From: Phaeobacter sp. 22II1-1F12B
GTDB lineage: Bacteria > Pseudomonadota > Alphaproteobacteria > Rhodobacterales > Rhodobacteraceae
NCBI RefSeq assembly: GCF_002210165.1
Contig: NZ_AQQP01000005.1
Location: 1-64,000 of the forward strand
Length of the DNA stretch: 64,000 bases
Direction: 5' to 3'
Positions 40,300 to 49,260 of this stretch are shown in pieces. The notes under the pieces are model-generated. The model saw only the letters and a list, made by a program, of their open reading frames with translations, did not search any database and was not told the DNA's origin. A program made the position numbers and the translations under genes. The stretch's first letter is position 1, and every line of letters begins with the position of its first letter.

Positions 40300-40497
40300 A
40301 TGGGATTGCTGTCACGCATCAGGTCGTTGTTTCACCGTCGCAAGGCGCGCGGCGGCTTTGGCACTGGTTCTTTTCTGCCGGGCGAGCGCGCGCGGAATCA
40401 GACTGGCCCGACGACGCAGGAGAAGGCATGGCGGAATGCCTCGGCGCGGATGCACAAGCGATCCGAAAGCGAGTTCGGGCGGTTGCTGCGCAAGTAG
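40300..40497 (+). CDS. possible small basic protein (65 aa)
   Basis: From ATG 40300 the frame reads MGLLSRIRSLFHRRKARGGF ... ESEFGRLLRK, very basic, with a GGAGGG about nine bases upstream. It could be a small host protein next to the insertion site. The same region has a competing minus-strand frame and the coding character is weak. Confidence 0.35.
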   Translation: MGLLSRIRSLFHRRKARGGFGTGSFLPGERARNQTGPTTQEKAWRNASARMHKRSESEFGRLLRK

Positions 40498-40963
40498 GTT
40501 TACAGGTTTACGGCAAGGCGTCGTAGATTTGGCGCAGCGTGGTCGGGACGGCGTTTCTGCACGGAAGTGCTTTTTGACGGAATCCGTTACTTTAGGACAG
40601 GCTTGCGCAGCCTCAGGCTAGGCGGGTTAAAGCCATTGGCAATCGAGCGAGGCGGTGTCGCGAAACTTAGCCATAAAAACAATCCAAAACTGCTCTACAT
40701 TCGGGAAGCTCCCTTGAACAACTGGGAAAGGTTGCCGTGCCGTGAGATCCAGTCGTGGAATCGGGAATCGTGGCGCTTCACGCCGCTCTTGTAGCGGGGC
40801 TTCCCACCGGGCAGATCATCTATTTCGAAAAGTTCTTCGGGTCAAAGGGCCGACGAGGACTTGTCGCGGGTGGATGGGCGTTATCGACAAGCTGCGTAAG
40901 TCGACCATGGCAAAGCCTTTTGCCATGGCGCGCTGGTTCGGCTGGTCCTGCCCTGCTGACGGC
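40498..40963. other. gene-free host stretch beside the prophage
   Basis: No reading frame here shows convincing protein-like composition. Fragments on the plus strand (around 40755-40950) may be debris of an older gene. The stretch ends with a perfect 10-bp hairpin at 40905-40928 before the convergent YeiH-type gene. Confidence 0.4.
40905..40928. terminator. perfect hairpin downstream of YeiH-type gene
   Basis: CCATGGCAAA (40905-40914) and TTTGCCATGG (40919-40928) form a 10-bp perfect stem with a four-base loop, 36 bases past the stop of the leftward exporter gene. There is no T-tract on either side, so the terminator role is tentative. Confidence 0.4.
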
Positions 40964-42004
40964 TCAGAACAGCGCCAGCGTGAGGCCGAGCGCGGTGATG
41001 GAGATGAACACCCACGCCGCAGCGCCGAGCATTAGCGGTCGCACGCCCTTGGCGCGGAGCTTGCGGATGTCAGTCTCTAGCCCCATCGCGGCCAGCGCCA
41101 CGGTCAGCAGAAAGCCGGTCAATGTGATCAGCCCGTCATGCAGCGTGCCTGGCAGGGTAACGACGGAATTCAGCAGGACCATCGCGAGGAAACCGAACAC
41201 GAACCAAGGTGTCGGCGCTCGGCCGGTGCTGCCCTCGCCGCTGCGCGACATGAAAAGACCGATGGCAAGGATCAGCGGCGCCAGCAGGATCACGCGGCTC
41301 AGCTTGGCGACAGTGCCGGTCTGACCGGCGACTTCCCCGCCCTGAAAGGCGGCGGCGACGGCCTGCGCGACTTCGTGGATCGCGGCGCCCGACCAGAGAC
41401 CGTAGCTTTCGCTGGAGAGTTGCAGCCCATTGCCGATAACCGGGAACAGCAGCATCGAGAGCGAACCGAACACGGTGACGCAGGCAATGGCATAGGCGAC
41501 GTCTTCGTCCGAGCCGCGGGTAACGGTATTGGTGGCGATCACGGCGGACGCGCCACAGACCGACGTACCGGCGGCGATCAGTTCGGTCAGTTTGCGTTCG
41601 ACGCCAAGAATACGCCCCATCGCCTTGGTGAACAGAAACGTCCCAAGCAGGGTTGTCGCAACGATTGCAAAACCACGCAAGCCGACTTCGCCCAATTGGG
41701 TCAGCGTAAGTTGAAGGCCCAGCAGGATAATCGCCCCGCGCAGCAGCTTTTTCAGTGAGAATGTGATGCCCGGCGCAACCGCAGGAATGGCGCCAAGCGT
41801 GTTCCGCCAGAGCATGCCCAGCACCATCGCCACGACGAGCGGGCTGAGACCGGGAATGTTCGTGAACCGCTGAACACCCGTTGCAATCGCCGCGATCACC
41901 AAGGCAAGCGCCAGTCCCGGCGCGATGGCGCCCGCAGCTTTCGCAATCGCTTCAAGACGTTTCGGTTCGTCGCCGGTCAACCGGTCGAGGGTTTGGGTAT
42001 TCAT
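40964..42004 (-). CDS. YeiH family putative sulfate exporter (UPF0324)
   Basis: A 346-residue integral membrane protein with about ten helices and the family's conserved blocks LVVAMVLGMLWRN, LLRGAIILLGLQLTL, AGTSVCGASAVIA and VTLPG. The YeiH/PSE family is thought to export sulfite/sulfate-like anions or related small acids. ATG 42004 (MNTQTLDRLTGDE) is favoured over the longer frame to 42049. It is divergent from a LysR regulator, as yeiH is from yeiE in enterobacteria, so it is probably activated by that protein. Confidence 0.82.
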   Translation of the reverse strand: MNTQTLDRLTGDEPKRLEAIAKAAGAIAPGLALALVIAAIATGVQRFTNIPGLSPLVVAMVLGMLWRNTLGAIPAVAPGITFSLKKLLRGAIILLGLQLTLTQLGEVGLRGFAIVATTLLGTFLFTKAMGRILGVERKLTELIAAGTSVCGASAVIATNTVTRGSDEDVAYAIACVTVFGSLSMLLFPVIGNGLQLSSESYGLWSGAAIHEVAQAVAAAFQGGEVAGQTGTVAKLSRVILLAPLILAIGLFMSRSGEGSTGRAPTPWFVFGFLAMVLLNSVVTLPGTLHDGLITLTGFLLTVALAAMGLETDIRKLRAKGVRPLMLGAAAWVFISITALGLTLALF

Positions 42005-42103
42005 CTTGGTCTCCGTCGTTTGGAGCGGAATATCCACTTGACGTATCAATCAATCCAGCGAGTTATAATTGTCAAAACGTTCGATTTTACTTATTGGAAA
42101 ACT

Positions 42104-42979
42104 ATGACCCTTGAACAGCTTCGTATCTTTCTGGCCGTGGCGGATCGTCTGCATGTGACCCGTGCGGCGGATGCGCTGAACCTCACGCAATCGGCGGTGA
42201 GCGCCTCGATCTCGGCGCTGGAAAATCGCCATGATATCAAGCTCTTTGATCGCGTGGGGCGGCGCATCATCCTGACCGAGGCAGGCGATGCGCTGGTGCC
42301 CGAGGCACGGCGGTTGCTGGCCCGCGCCGAGGCGGTCGAGATGGTTCTGGAGGATTTCGCCCAGAACACACGCGGCCGGTTGCGGCTTTACGCGAGCCAG
42401 ACAGTTGCAAATTACTGGCTGCCACAACGCATGGTGACCCTGCACCGGCAGCATCCGGGGATCGAACTGGACCTGCGGGTGGGCAACACGGCGCAGGTTG
42501 CGCAATCGGTCGAGGATGGTGACGCCGATCTTGGGCTGATCGAAGGCGAGGTTTCGCAAGGCGAACTGCACCGACAGGTGGTGGCGCGGGATTCGCTGGT
42601 GCTCGTGATGGCACGCAGCCACCCATGGTCGGCGCGCCGCGGGATTCCGGTGGCGGATTATGCAACGCAATCATGGGTGTTACGGGAATCCGGCTCTGGC
42701 ACGCGGTCGGAATTCGAAAGGGTGCTGATCAAGGCGGGACTGACCCTTGCCGATCTGAAGGTCTCGCTCGAACTGCCATCGAACGAGGCGGTGCTTGCCG
42801 CCGTCGCGGCGGGGGAATCGCTTAGCGTGATGTCGCGCCGAGCCGCCGTGGCCTCGGGCAAGGCGACGCATATGGTTGATGTGCCGGGCGGCGAGCGGCC
42901 CTTTGCCGTGCTGACCCATCCGAAACGCTACCGGACGCGGGCGGTGAATGCGATGATCGAGATATTATCCGCGCCTTAG
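42104..42979 (+). CDS. LysR family transcriptional regulator, YeiE-like
   Basis: A 291-residue LysR protein: winged helix at residues 1-60 (LRIFLAVADRLHVTRAADAL, NLTQSAVSASISALENRH) and a periplasmic-binding-like effector domain (LYASQTVANYWLPQRMVTLH, ADLGLIEGEV). The divergent arrangement with the YeiH-type exporter and a 99-base shared intergenic region suggest it controls that gene. The effector-domain wording is close to CysB/CbbR/YeiE relatives that sense sulfur or anion metabolites. Confidence 0.85.
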   Translation: MTLEQLRIFLAVADRLHVTRAADALNLTQSAVSASISALENRHDIKLFDRVGRRIILTEAGDALVPEARRLLARAEAVEMVLEDFAQNTRGRLRLYASQTVANYWLPQRMVTLHRQHPGIELDLRVGNTAQVAQSVEDGDADLGLIEGEVSQGELHRQVVARDSLVLVMARSHPWSARRGIPVADYATQSWVLRESGSGTRSEFERVLIKAGLTLADLKVSLELPSNEAVLAAVAAGESLSVMSRRAAVASGKATHMVDVPGGERPFAVLTHPKRYRTRAVNAMIEILSAP

Positions 42980-43167
42980 CGCCGCGATGAATAGTTCGTT
43001 GAGCTAAGAAATTGAAATGCGTCCCCGGAGGTGTCCGGCACCGACCGTCCAGAAATAGGGCGTTCCGGATCGGGAAACTGTCGGAAATCAACTTTCTTTT
43101 GCGTAGCGGTTCACATTCCCCCCTGCGGCTGTAGGCTTATCCGCGCAACAAAATTCAAGGAAGACAG

Positions 43168-44181
43168 ATGACCCCAGTCACCAATGCCGACGAAATTTCC
43201 GATATCGCCTTTGGCTTCATGGGATCAAAGGCTCTCTTTGCCGCGCTTGAGGTTGGCGTGTTCACGGCGCTGGAGAAATCGGGATCGGCCACGGCTGAGG
43301 AACTGGCAAACGATCTCGACGTGCATATCGACCGGATGACGACGCTGCTGACCTCGCTGGTGGGGATCGGGCTGATCACCGTTGAAGAAGGCAGCTTTTC
43401 CAATGCTCCGGCGAGTTCGGCGTTTCTGGTGAAGGGGGCGAAATACGACTTTGGCGATTACCTGCGCCTTCAGGTGGGACGCCAGATGTACGGTTTGCTT
43501 GACCAGATCGAAGGCGTGATTTCCGGGGACATGGATGAGGGCGACACCAAGTCCTATGCGCAGTGGTTTTCTGATCCGGAAGAGGCGCGGCTTTATTCCG
43601 AAAGCCAGCATGCGGGCTCGCTTGGTCCGGCGCGGCAGATGGCCAAGGCGCTGGATCTCACAAACGCCAAGTCGATGCTGGACGTGGGCGGCGGCACCGG
43701 TGCCTATTCGATTACCTTCTGCAAGAACGCGCCGCAGCTGTCCTCGACCGTGCTCGATTTCCCGAACGTGGCCAAGCTGGGTCGCGATTACGTGGAAAAG
43801 GCGGGGCTTTCCGACCAGGTTTCCTATGTCGAAGGCAACGCGCTTGAAGCGGAATGGCCAAAGGGTCAGGACATCGTGCTGATGTCCTACCTGTTTTCCG
43901 GTGTACCCGGCGATACGCACAAGCGATTGATCAAGCAGGCATTTGATGTGCTGAACCCGGGCGGTACGCTGCTGATCCACGATTTCGTGGTGAACGAGGA
44001 CCGCACCGGGCCCAAGCTGGCCGCGCTCTGGCAGTTGCAGCACACGGCATTTACGCCCGAGGCACGCTCGCTTGACGATGGCTGGCTGAGCGAGGCGCTG
44101 AAGGAAGCTGGGTTCGAGGATGTCTCGGTCGGCACGATGATCCCCGAGATGACAATGCTGGCGACCGGGCGCAAAGCCTGA
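43168..44181 (+). CDS. SAM-dependent O-/S-methyltransferase, possible DsyB-type
   Basis: The 337-residue enzyme belongs to the plant O-methyltransferase/acetylserotonin-methyltransferase-like family: N-terminal dimerisation winged helix (SDIAFGFMGSKALFAALEVG), SAM-binding LDVGGGTGAY (residues 171-180), then VLDFPNVAKLGRDYV and LIHDFVVNEDRTGP. Length and the FGFMGSKALFAALE opening recall DsyB, the methylthiohydroxybutyrate methyltransferase of marine DMSP synthesis, but CrtF/BchU-like and other small-molecule methyltransferases share this fold. Monocistronic with its own terminator. The substrate call is low confidence; the methyltransferase call is firm. Confidence 0.8.
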   Translation: MTPVTNADEISDIAFGFMGSKALFAALEVGVFTALEKSGSATAEELANDLDVHIDRMTTLLTSLVGIGLITVEEGSFSNAPASSAFLVKGAKYDFGDYLRLQVGRQMYGLLDQIEGVISGDMDEGDTKSYAQWFSDPEEARLYSESQHAGSLGPARQMAKALDLTNAKSMLDVGGGTGAYSITFCKNAPQLSSTVLDFPNVAKLGRDYVEKAGLSDQVSYVEGNALEAEWPKGQDIVLMSYLFSGVPGDTHKRLIKQAFDVLNPGGTLLIHDFVVNEDRTGPKLAALWQLQHTAFTPEARSLDDGWLSEALKEAGFEDVSVGTMIPEMTMLATGRKA

Positions 44182-44194
44182 TCGCAAGGGTATC

Positions 44195-44214
44195 GGCCCG
44201 CCTTTCGGCGGGCC
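44195..44214 (+). terminator. intrinsic terminator after methyltransferase gene
   Basis: GGCCCGCC (44195-44202), loop TTTC, GGCGGGCC (44207-44214), followed by TTTTCTTTA: an 8-bp perfect GC stem with U-tract, 13 bases after the stop. It lies in the convergent gap with putA and could slow RNA polymerase from both sides, though only the plus strand has the T-tract. Confidence 0.85.
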
Positions 44215-44220
44215 TTTTCT

Positions 44221-47200
44221 TTATTCCGAGGCCGCCAGCAGGCTGGCGTTGCCCCCTGCCGCTGTTGTGTCGACGCAGAGGTGACGTTCGACCACGTAGC
44301 GTTCCGGGCAGATGACCTGCGTCTCCAGCGGCGTGATGGCCCCCGGTCGACCGGCCAAAGCGATGCGCAGGCCCCGCGTCCAGTCCGAGGCACCGGCAGC
44401 AGCCACTGCCGCGACCTCCTTTAGTTCGGCCAGCTCCCCTGCCCCGACCGTGCCGTCGAAGGCGACGATCGGCACGCCCGCGTCCTTGAGCGCACGCGTT
44501 GCCTCAACCGCGCCCGGCGCGGCCACGATGACGCCGCAGCCTGCGCCCAGCGCCTGCACGGCCTGTGCCACGGCGATTTCGGCAGTCGGGCCGAGGCAGA
44601 GAACGGAGCCTTTGGCATACATGCGCAGCCGGTTGGTTTCGCCGGTCGGCCCGGGCAACGTCTGCGGGGTCGTGTCGAAAGCGGCGGTTTCCGAAAGCGC
44701 CTTGCGGATAATTCCGCTGCGACCGCTCAGCGCGTGACGGAGAACCGAGACCCGGTCGGGTCGTGCCGCCCAGTTGCGCGCGTCGAGCCCGTTGATCGCC
44801 TTTTGCAGATCCGAGACTTTGACTGGGTCCGCATCGGGGCCGGGCAGTTCCTCGACCTTAGCCGTGCGCCGGAAACGGGTCAGGTAAAGCGGACCGCCCG
44901 CTTTGGGGCCGGTGCCGGAAAGACCTTCGCCGCCAAAGGGTTGTGAGCCGACAATCGCGCCGATCTGATTGCGGTTGACGTAAATGTTGCCAACGTTGAG
45001 CCGGTCGGTGATATGCTGCACGCGGTCGTCAATCCGCGTGTGCAAGCCAAAGGTCAGCCCGTAGCCGCGCCCGTTGATCGCCGCGACCACATCGTCGATT
45101 TCACGCGATTTAAAGCTGGCGACATGCAGGACCGGCCCGAAAATCTCACGCTCGAGATCGTCGATGCCCGAGACATCGACAACGGCGGGTGTGACGTAAT
45201 TCCCCTTGGAAGGAATTTGCATTTTCTTCAGCACCTTGCCGGATTTCTCCTGCGTGGCGACATAGCCCGATATATCGGCCTGTGCCTCGCCGTCGATGAC
45301 CGGAGAGACATCGATATCGGTGCGCCAGGGATCGCCGATATGCAGCGCGTCCATCGCGCCGTAGAGCATGTGCAGCAGCCTGTCGCGCGCGTCCTCCTGC
45401 ACGTAGAGCATACGCAGGGCAGAGCAGCGCTGACCGGCGGACTGGAAGGACGAGATCAGGATGTCGCGCACCGCTTGTTCGGTCAGGGCGGTGGAATCGA
45501 CGATCATCGCGTTGAGACCACCGGTTTCCGCGATCAGCACCGCATTGGGACCGGCGTTTTCGGCCAGAACCTTGTGGATGATCTGCGCCACCTCGGTCGA
45601 GCCGGTAAAGCAGACACCGGCGATGTCGGGATCGCTGGTCAGCGGCGCGCCGACTGTCGGGCCATCCCCCGGCAAAAGCTGAAGCGCCGCATCGGGCAGC
45701 CCTGCCTCGCGCATCATCTGAACGGCGCGGGTGGCAATGATCGGTGTCTGCTCGGCCGGTTTGGCCAGTACCGCGTTGCCTGCCGCAAGTGCCGCCGCGA
45801 TCTGGCCGGTAAAGATCGCGAGCGGGAAGTTCCACGGGCTGATGCAGACAAAGACACCGCAGGCCTCGCCCGGTTCTTCCAGTTCCAGACGTTCGGCCTC
45901 ATTTGCGTAGTAGCGCAGGAAATCGACGGCTTCTCGGACCTCGGCGATCCCGTCGAGCAAGGTCTTGCCCGCTTCGCGCGTGGCAATCGCGCAAAGCTCG
46001 GCGATATTATCCTCGTAGAGATCGGCGACCTTGCGCAGGATGTCTGACCGCTCTTTCGCCGGGCGCGCGGACCAGTCGCGATAGCCGTCGTGGGCGGATT
46101 TCAGGGCTGCGCTGACCTCGTCTGCCGTGGCCTCCTGCACCTTTCCGACGACACGGGCCGGATCGGCGGGCGAGACCGCGTCGCGGGGCGTACCTTGCGG
46201 CGCGCGGCTTCCCGCCAGCATTGGTGCCGCGTCCCATGTGGCGTCGGCCCATTTTTCCCGTTCGGCCAGAAGCGGCAGGATCGAGGCCGGTTCGTTGACC
46301 CGATAGCCCCGCGAATTTGCGCGCTCCGGCGCAAAGAGTTCCCCCGGCAGGCGGATGTTCGGATTGGCGATCTTGCCGCCCAGCGCGAGCACCTCGCTGA
46401 CCGGGTCCTGCGCGATTTCGCTGGCCGGAATGGTCGTATCAACGATCTGGTTCACGAAGGAGGAGTTCGCGCCGTTTTCGAGAAGCCGCCGGACCAGATA
46501 GGCCAGCAAGTCGCGGTGCGCGCCCACCGGCGCATAGATCCGGCAACGGGTGCCTTCGGATTGCTTGACGATGCCGTGCAAAGATTCTCCCATGCCGTGA
46601 AGGCGCTGGAACTCAAAGCTTTGCTTGTCATTGCCCGCCATGGCCACGACTGCGGCGCAGGTATGGGCGTTATGCGTGGCGAATTGCGGGTAAATACGGT
46701 CGCGCTTGTCCATCAAAAGCTGGGCGCAGGCCATGTAGCTGACATCGGTGTTGACCTTGCGGGTGTAGACCGGAAAGCCGTTTACCCCGAGTTCCTGCGC
46801 CAGCTTGATTTCCGTATCCCAGTAGGCGCCTTTCACCAGTCGGACCATGATCTTGCGATCCAGCCGTTCCGCGAGCGCGTAAAGCGTTTCGATCACCGGT
46901 GCGGCGCGGCGGCCATAGGCCTGCACCACCACGCCGAACCCGTCCCAGCCCGCAAGTTCCGGGTCATCCATCAGCGCCTCGATCACGTCGAGCGAAAGAT
47001 CGAGACGATCCTGTTCCTCGGCGTCGATGTTGAAGCCGATATTGGCGCGGGCGGCCTGCCGGACGAGGTCGCGGGCGCGCGGCACCAGTTCTTCCATCAC
47101 CTGCGTCTTGTGGGTGGTTTCGTAGCGCGGATGCAACGCAGAAAGCTTGACCGAGATGCCCGGGCTGGAGCGCACATCGCCGGTGGCCTGTTTCGCAATC

Positions 47201-47886
47201 GCCGCGATGGCCTTGGCATAGGCGGCGTGATAACGCTGCGCATCCTCGTCGGTGCGCGCCGCTTCGCCCAGCATATCGTAGGAATAGGTATAGCCCTGCT
47301 TTTCCAGCTCACGGGCGTTTTTCATGCCGGATTCGATGGTTTCGCCCAGTACGAACTGACGCCCGAGGATCTTCATCGACTGGCTGACAGCGGTACGCAC
47401 CACCGGTTCGCCCATACGCTTGACCAGACCGCGCAGAGCGCGGGTCGGTCCCTTTGGGTCGTCCTCGAGCACCTTGCCGGTCAGCATCAGCGCCCAGGTC
47501 GAGGCGTTGACCAGCGACGACGACGAATGGCCAAGGTGCGCACCCCAGTTCGACGGTTCGATCTTGTCGTTGATCAGTTCGTCAATCGTATAGGCGTCGG
47601 GCACGCGCAAGAGCGCTTCGGCCAGACACATGAGGCCCACGCCCTCTTCGGTCGATAGACCGTACTCGGCAAGAAACGCCTCCATCATCGTGGGCGATGT
47701 TTCGCGGCGCACCCGTTCGACGTATTGCGCGCCCGCTTCGGCGATGGTCTTGCGTTCTGCCTCGGAGAGGCGGATACGCTGCATCAGCCCCTCGATCGCG
47801 TCGGCTTCGCTGATCTTGTATTGTGCGCGCACGTTCTGGCGCGCGGCATCGGCGCTGCTGGAAAGTTCGGCTTCGAATTTCGTCAT
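44221..47886 (-). CDS. putA: bifunctional proline dehydrogenase / L-glutamate-gamma-semialdehyde dehydrogenase
   Basis: The 1221-residue protein contains an FAD-dependent proline dehydrogenase domain (VKGAYWDTEIKLAQELGVNG, GRRAAPVIETL) in the first 500 residues, an aldehyde dehydrogenase domain with SPWNFPLAIFTGQIAAALAA, the catalytic-cysteine region SAGQRCSALR and the LIAETGGLNAMI glutamate region, and a C-terminal ALDH-superfamily-like extension. There is no N-terminal ribbon-helix-helix domain, so it is a type B PutA that does not repress its own gene. It converts proline to glutamate. ATG 47886 has an AAGGAGAA site; a longer frame to 47976 is not supported. No Lrp-type putR is adjacent. 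Confidence 0.95.
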   Translation of the reverse strand: MTKFEAELSSSADAARQNVRAQYKISEADAIEGLMQRIRLSEAERKTIAEAGAQYVERVRRETSPTMMEAFLAEYGLSTEEGVGLMCLAEALLRVPDAYTIDELINDKIEPSNWGAHLGHSSSSLVNASTWALMLTGKVLEDDPKGPTRALRGLVKRMGEPVVRTAVSQSMKILGRQFVLGETIESGMKNARELEKQGYTYSYDMLGEAARTDEDAQRYHAAYAKAIAAIAKQATGDVRSSPGISVKLSALHPRYETTHKTQVMEELVPRARDLVRQAARANIGFNIDAEEQDRLDLSLDVIEALMDDPELAGWDGFGVVVQAYGRRAAPVIETLYALAERLDRKIMVRLVKGAYWDTEIKLAQELGVNGFPVYTRKVNTDVSYMACAQLLMDKRDRIYPQFATHNAHTCAAVVAMAGNDKQSFEFQRLHGMGESLHGIVKQSEGTRCRIYAPVGAHRDLLAYLVRRLLENGANSSFVNQIVDTTIPASEIAQDPVSEVLALGGKIANPNIRLPGELFAPERANSRGYRVNEPASILPLLAEREKWADATWDAAPMLAGSRAPQGTPRDAVSPADPARVVGKVQEATADEVSAALKSAHDGYRDWSARPAKERSDILRKVADLYEDNIAELCAIATREAGKTLLDGIAEVREAVDFLRYYANEAERLELEEPGEACGVFVCISPWNFPLAIFTGQIAAALAAGNAVLAKPAEQTPIIATRAVQMMREAGLPDAALQLLPGDGPTVGAPLTSDPDIAGVCFTGSTEVAQIIHKVLAENAGPNAVLIAETGGLNAMIVDSTALTEQAVRDILISSFQSAGQRCSALRMLYVQEDARDRLLHMLYGAMDALHIGDPWRTDIDVSPVIDGEAQADISGYVATQEKSGKVLKKMQIPSKGNYVTPAVVDVSGIDDLEREIFGPVLHVASFKSREIDDVVAAINGRGYGLTFGLHTRIDDRVQHITDRLNVGNIYVNRNQIGAIVGSQPFGGEGLSGTGPKAGGPLYLTRFRRTAKVEELPGPDADPVKVSDLQKAINGLDARNWAARPDRVSVLRHALSGRSGIIRKALSETAAFDTTPQTLPGPTGETNRLRMYAKGSVLCLGPTAEIAVAQAVQALGAGCGVIVAAPGAVEATRALKDAGVPIVAFDGTVGAGELAELKEVAAVAAAGASDWTRGLRIALAGRPGAITPLETQVICPERYVVERHLCVDTTAAGGNASLLAASE

Positions 47887-48392
47887 ATCTGTTCTCCTTC
47901 GGTCACGCGGGCGGCGCTTTGGCAGGGCCATGCCCACGTTCGACGGGGATCGGATCGATGTCCCACCCCTCAACAATGCGATTTTCGGCCTGCTTCAGAA
48001 AGAGGCCTGTTGATTATTGTCGGATCAGAAGGACCGTCGGCGGCCTGTGACGCTTGAGACCGGGCAAAAACAAGGCGCCGGAGGGCGGCAGGAAAGCGCC
48101 CTGCGTCAGCAGGACCGCGCCCACCTCGCGAACGGTATTGCCGTCTGATGCCGGAAGGAACATCTGCATGCCCATGGTTAATCCGAATGCCTCAAGCCTG
48201 CCGCGCATTAGACATGAGACAGTTCTCACTGCAAGGAAAGCTTTCGACATGCGTGCGGCCGCATCCCGGAAAAGCGGCGCGTGGACCTGTGCAACCGGCT
48301 GAGAGGATTGAGAATTTGCATTGCAGCCGGTCTCGGGTAAGCTGAGAGCCGTATCTCGGGTCCATGAGTACAGGTTTGTCGGGAATTTGGTC
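47887..48392. other. gene-poor divergent intergenic region
   Basis: About 500 bases between putA (leftward) and the rhodanese-like gene (rightward). A minus-strand frame (48014-48439) extends into the next gene and has no ribosome binding site or recognisable protein features, so it is not called. Promoters for both flanking genes must lie here but no consensus pair stood out. Confidence 0.4.
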
Positions 48393-49238
48393 ATGTTGAG
48401 AGTTGGCGGTATCGGTCTGGCGTTCTTGTTGTTGTCCATCGGCAGCTTGGCCCCGGCTCAGGACATGTTCGAGGGCGACACACTGACCGGCGAGAGCGAG
48501 GACGCGGGGGAACTGCTGCCGCGTCCCCTGCCCGAATTCGACGATTTGCTGACCGATGAGACAGAGTCGGGTACGTACCCGCTGTTTCCCATTCCGGAAC
48601 CGGAAAGCGAGACCGTCGAACTGCCATCCTTCCCCGGCAACAGCTTTTCCAGCGGACGGACCATCGTTACGGTCGCACCGTCGCACCCGCCGATGATCAT
48701 CGATCCAAAGCCCGCGCGCCCGCCGATCACCAATGCGCCGATGGTGCCGGGCAACCAGCTCTCCGAGCGCCATATCGGCCCGAGGCTTTATGATTTCGAA
48801 TTCCGGGATTACGGCATTCCGGTCATCCCTTACCTGTATCCGGGGCCGATGTTCGGGCCGACACCGCTGCGCGTTCCCGGTGCGGGGCTGATTGCGACGA
48901 ACGATCTTTACGGCGCGCTGGGAGGCGGTCGCCCGGTTCTGCTGATCGACGTGCTGGGGGGCGAGCGTATCATTCCGGGTGCGCGGCGGGCACCGGGGCT
49001 GTCGGCCTCTGGCGATTTCGACGACCGGGTGCAGCGGCGGGCGCGACGCTGGCTGGACAGGGCGACCGGCGGGCATCGCGATCTGCCCATCGTTGTCTAC
49101 TGCGCCGATCCGGAATGCTGGCATGGCTATAACGCGGCGCTGCGCGTGGCCGCCGCCGGGTATCGCAATGTTCACTGGTATCGTGGCGGGTTGCGGGCGT
49201 GGGAAATGGCAGGGTTCAACACCGTGCCCGCCGATTAA
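48393..49238 (+). CDS. exported rhodanese-like protein with CxxxxCW motif
   Basis: A 281-residue protein with a signal peptide (MLRVGGIGLAFLLLSIGSLA, cleavage after AQ near 23), a proline-rich acidic linker to about residue 125, and a C-terminal rhodanese-like domain (VLLIDVLGGERIIPGARRAP). The active-site loop is VVYCADPECWHGYNAA (Cys237, Cys242-Trp243), close to the CXXCW loop of the PQQ-dependent-catabolism-associated family but with four residues between the cysteines. Probably periplasmic thiol or sulfur chemistry. The ATG at 48393 is chosen because it opens the signal peptide. Confidence 0.7.
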   Translation: MLRVGGIGLAFLLLSIGSLAPAQDMFEGDTLTGESEDAGELLPRPLPEFDDLLTDETESGTYPLFPIPEPESETVELPSFPGNSFSSGRTIVTVAPSHPPMIIDPKPARPPITNAPMVPGNQLSERHIGPRLYDFEFRDYGIPVIPYLYPGPMFGPTPLRVPGAGLIATNDLYGALGGGRPVLLIDVLGGERIIPGARRAPGLSASGDFDDRVQRRARRWLDRATGGHRDLPIVVYCADPECWHGYNAALRVAAAGYRNVHWYRGGLRAWEMAGFNTVPAD

Positions 49239-49260
49239 CGCCCCCGCCGGAACTAAGCCC

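Noticed and set aside
40066-40300. tRNA or tmRNA end serving as attachment site
   Set aside because: No CCA-ending acceptor or T-arm consensus was found on either strand.
46090-47658. 522-codon frame antisense to putA
   Set aside because: Shadow of the highly biased putA coding sequence.
48014-48439. 141-codon minus-strand frame between putA and the rhodanese gene
   Set aside because: It overlaps the signal peptide region of the rhodanese-like gene, has no ribosome binding site and no recognisable fold.
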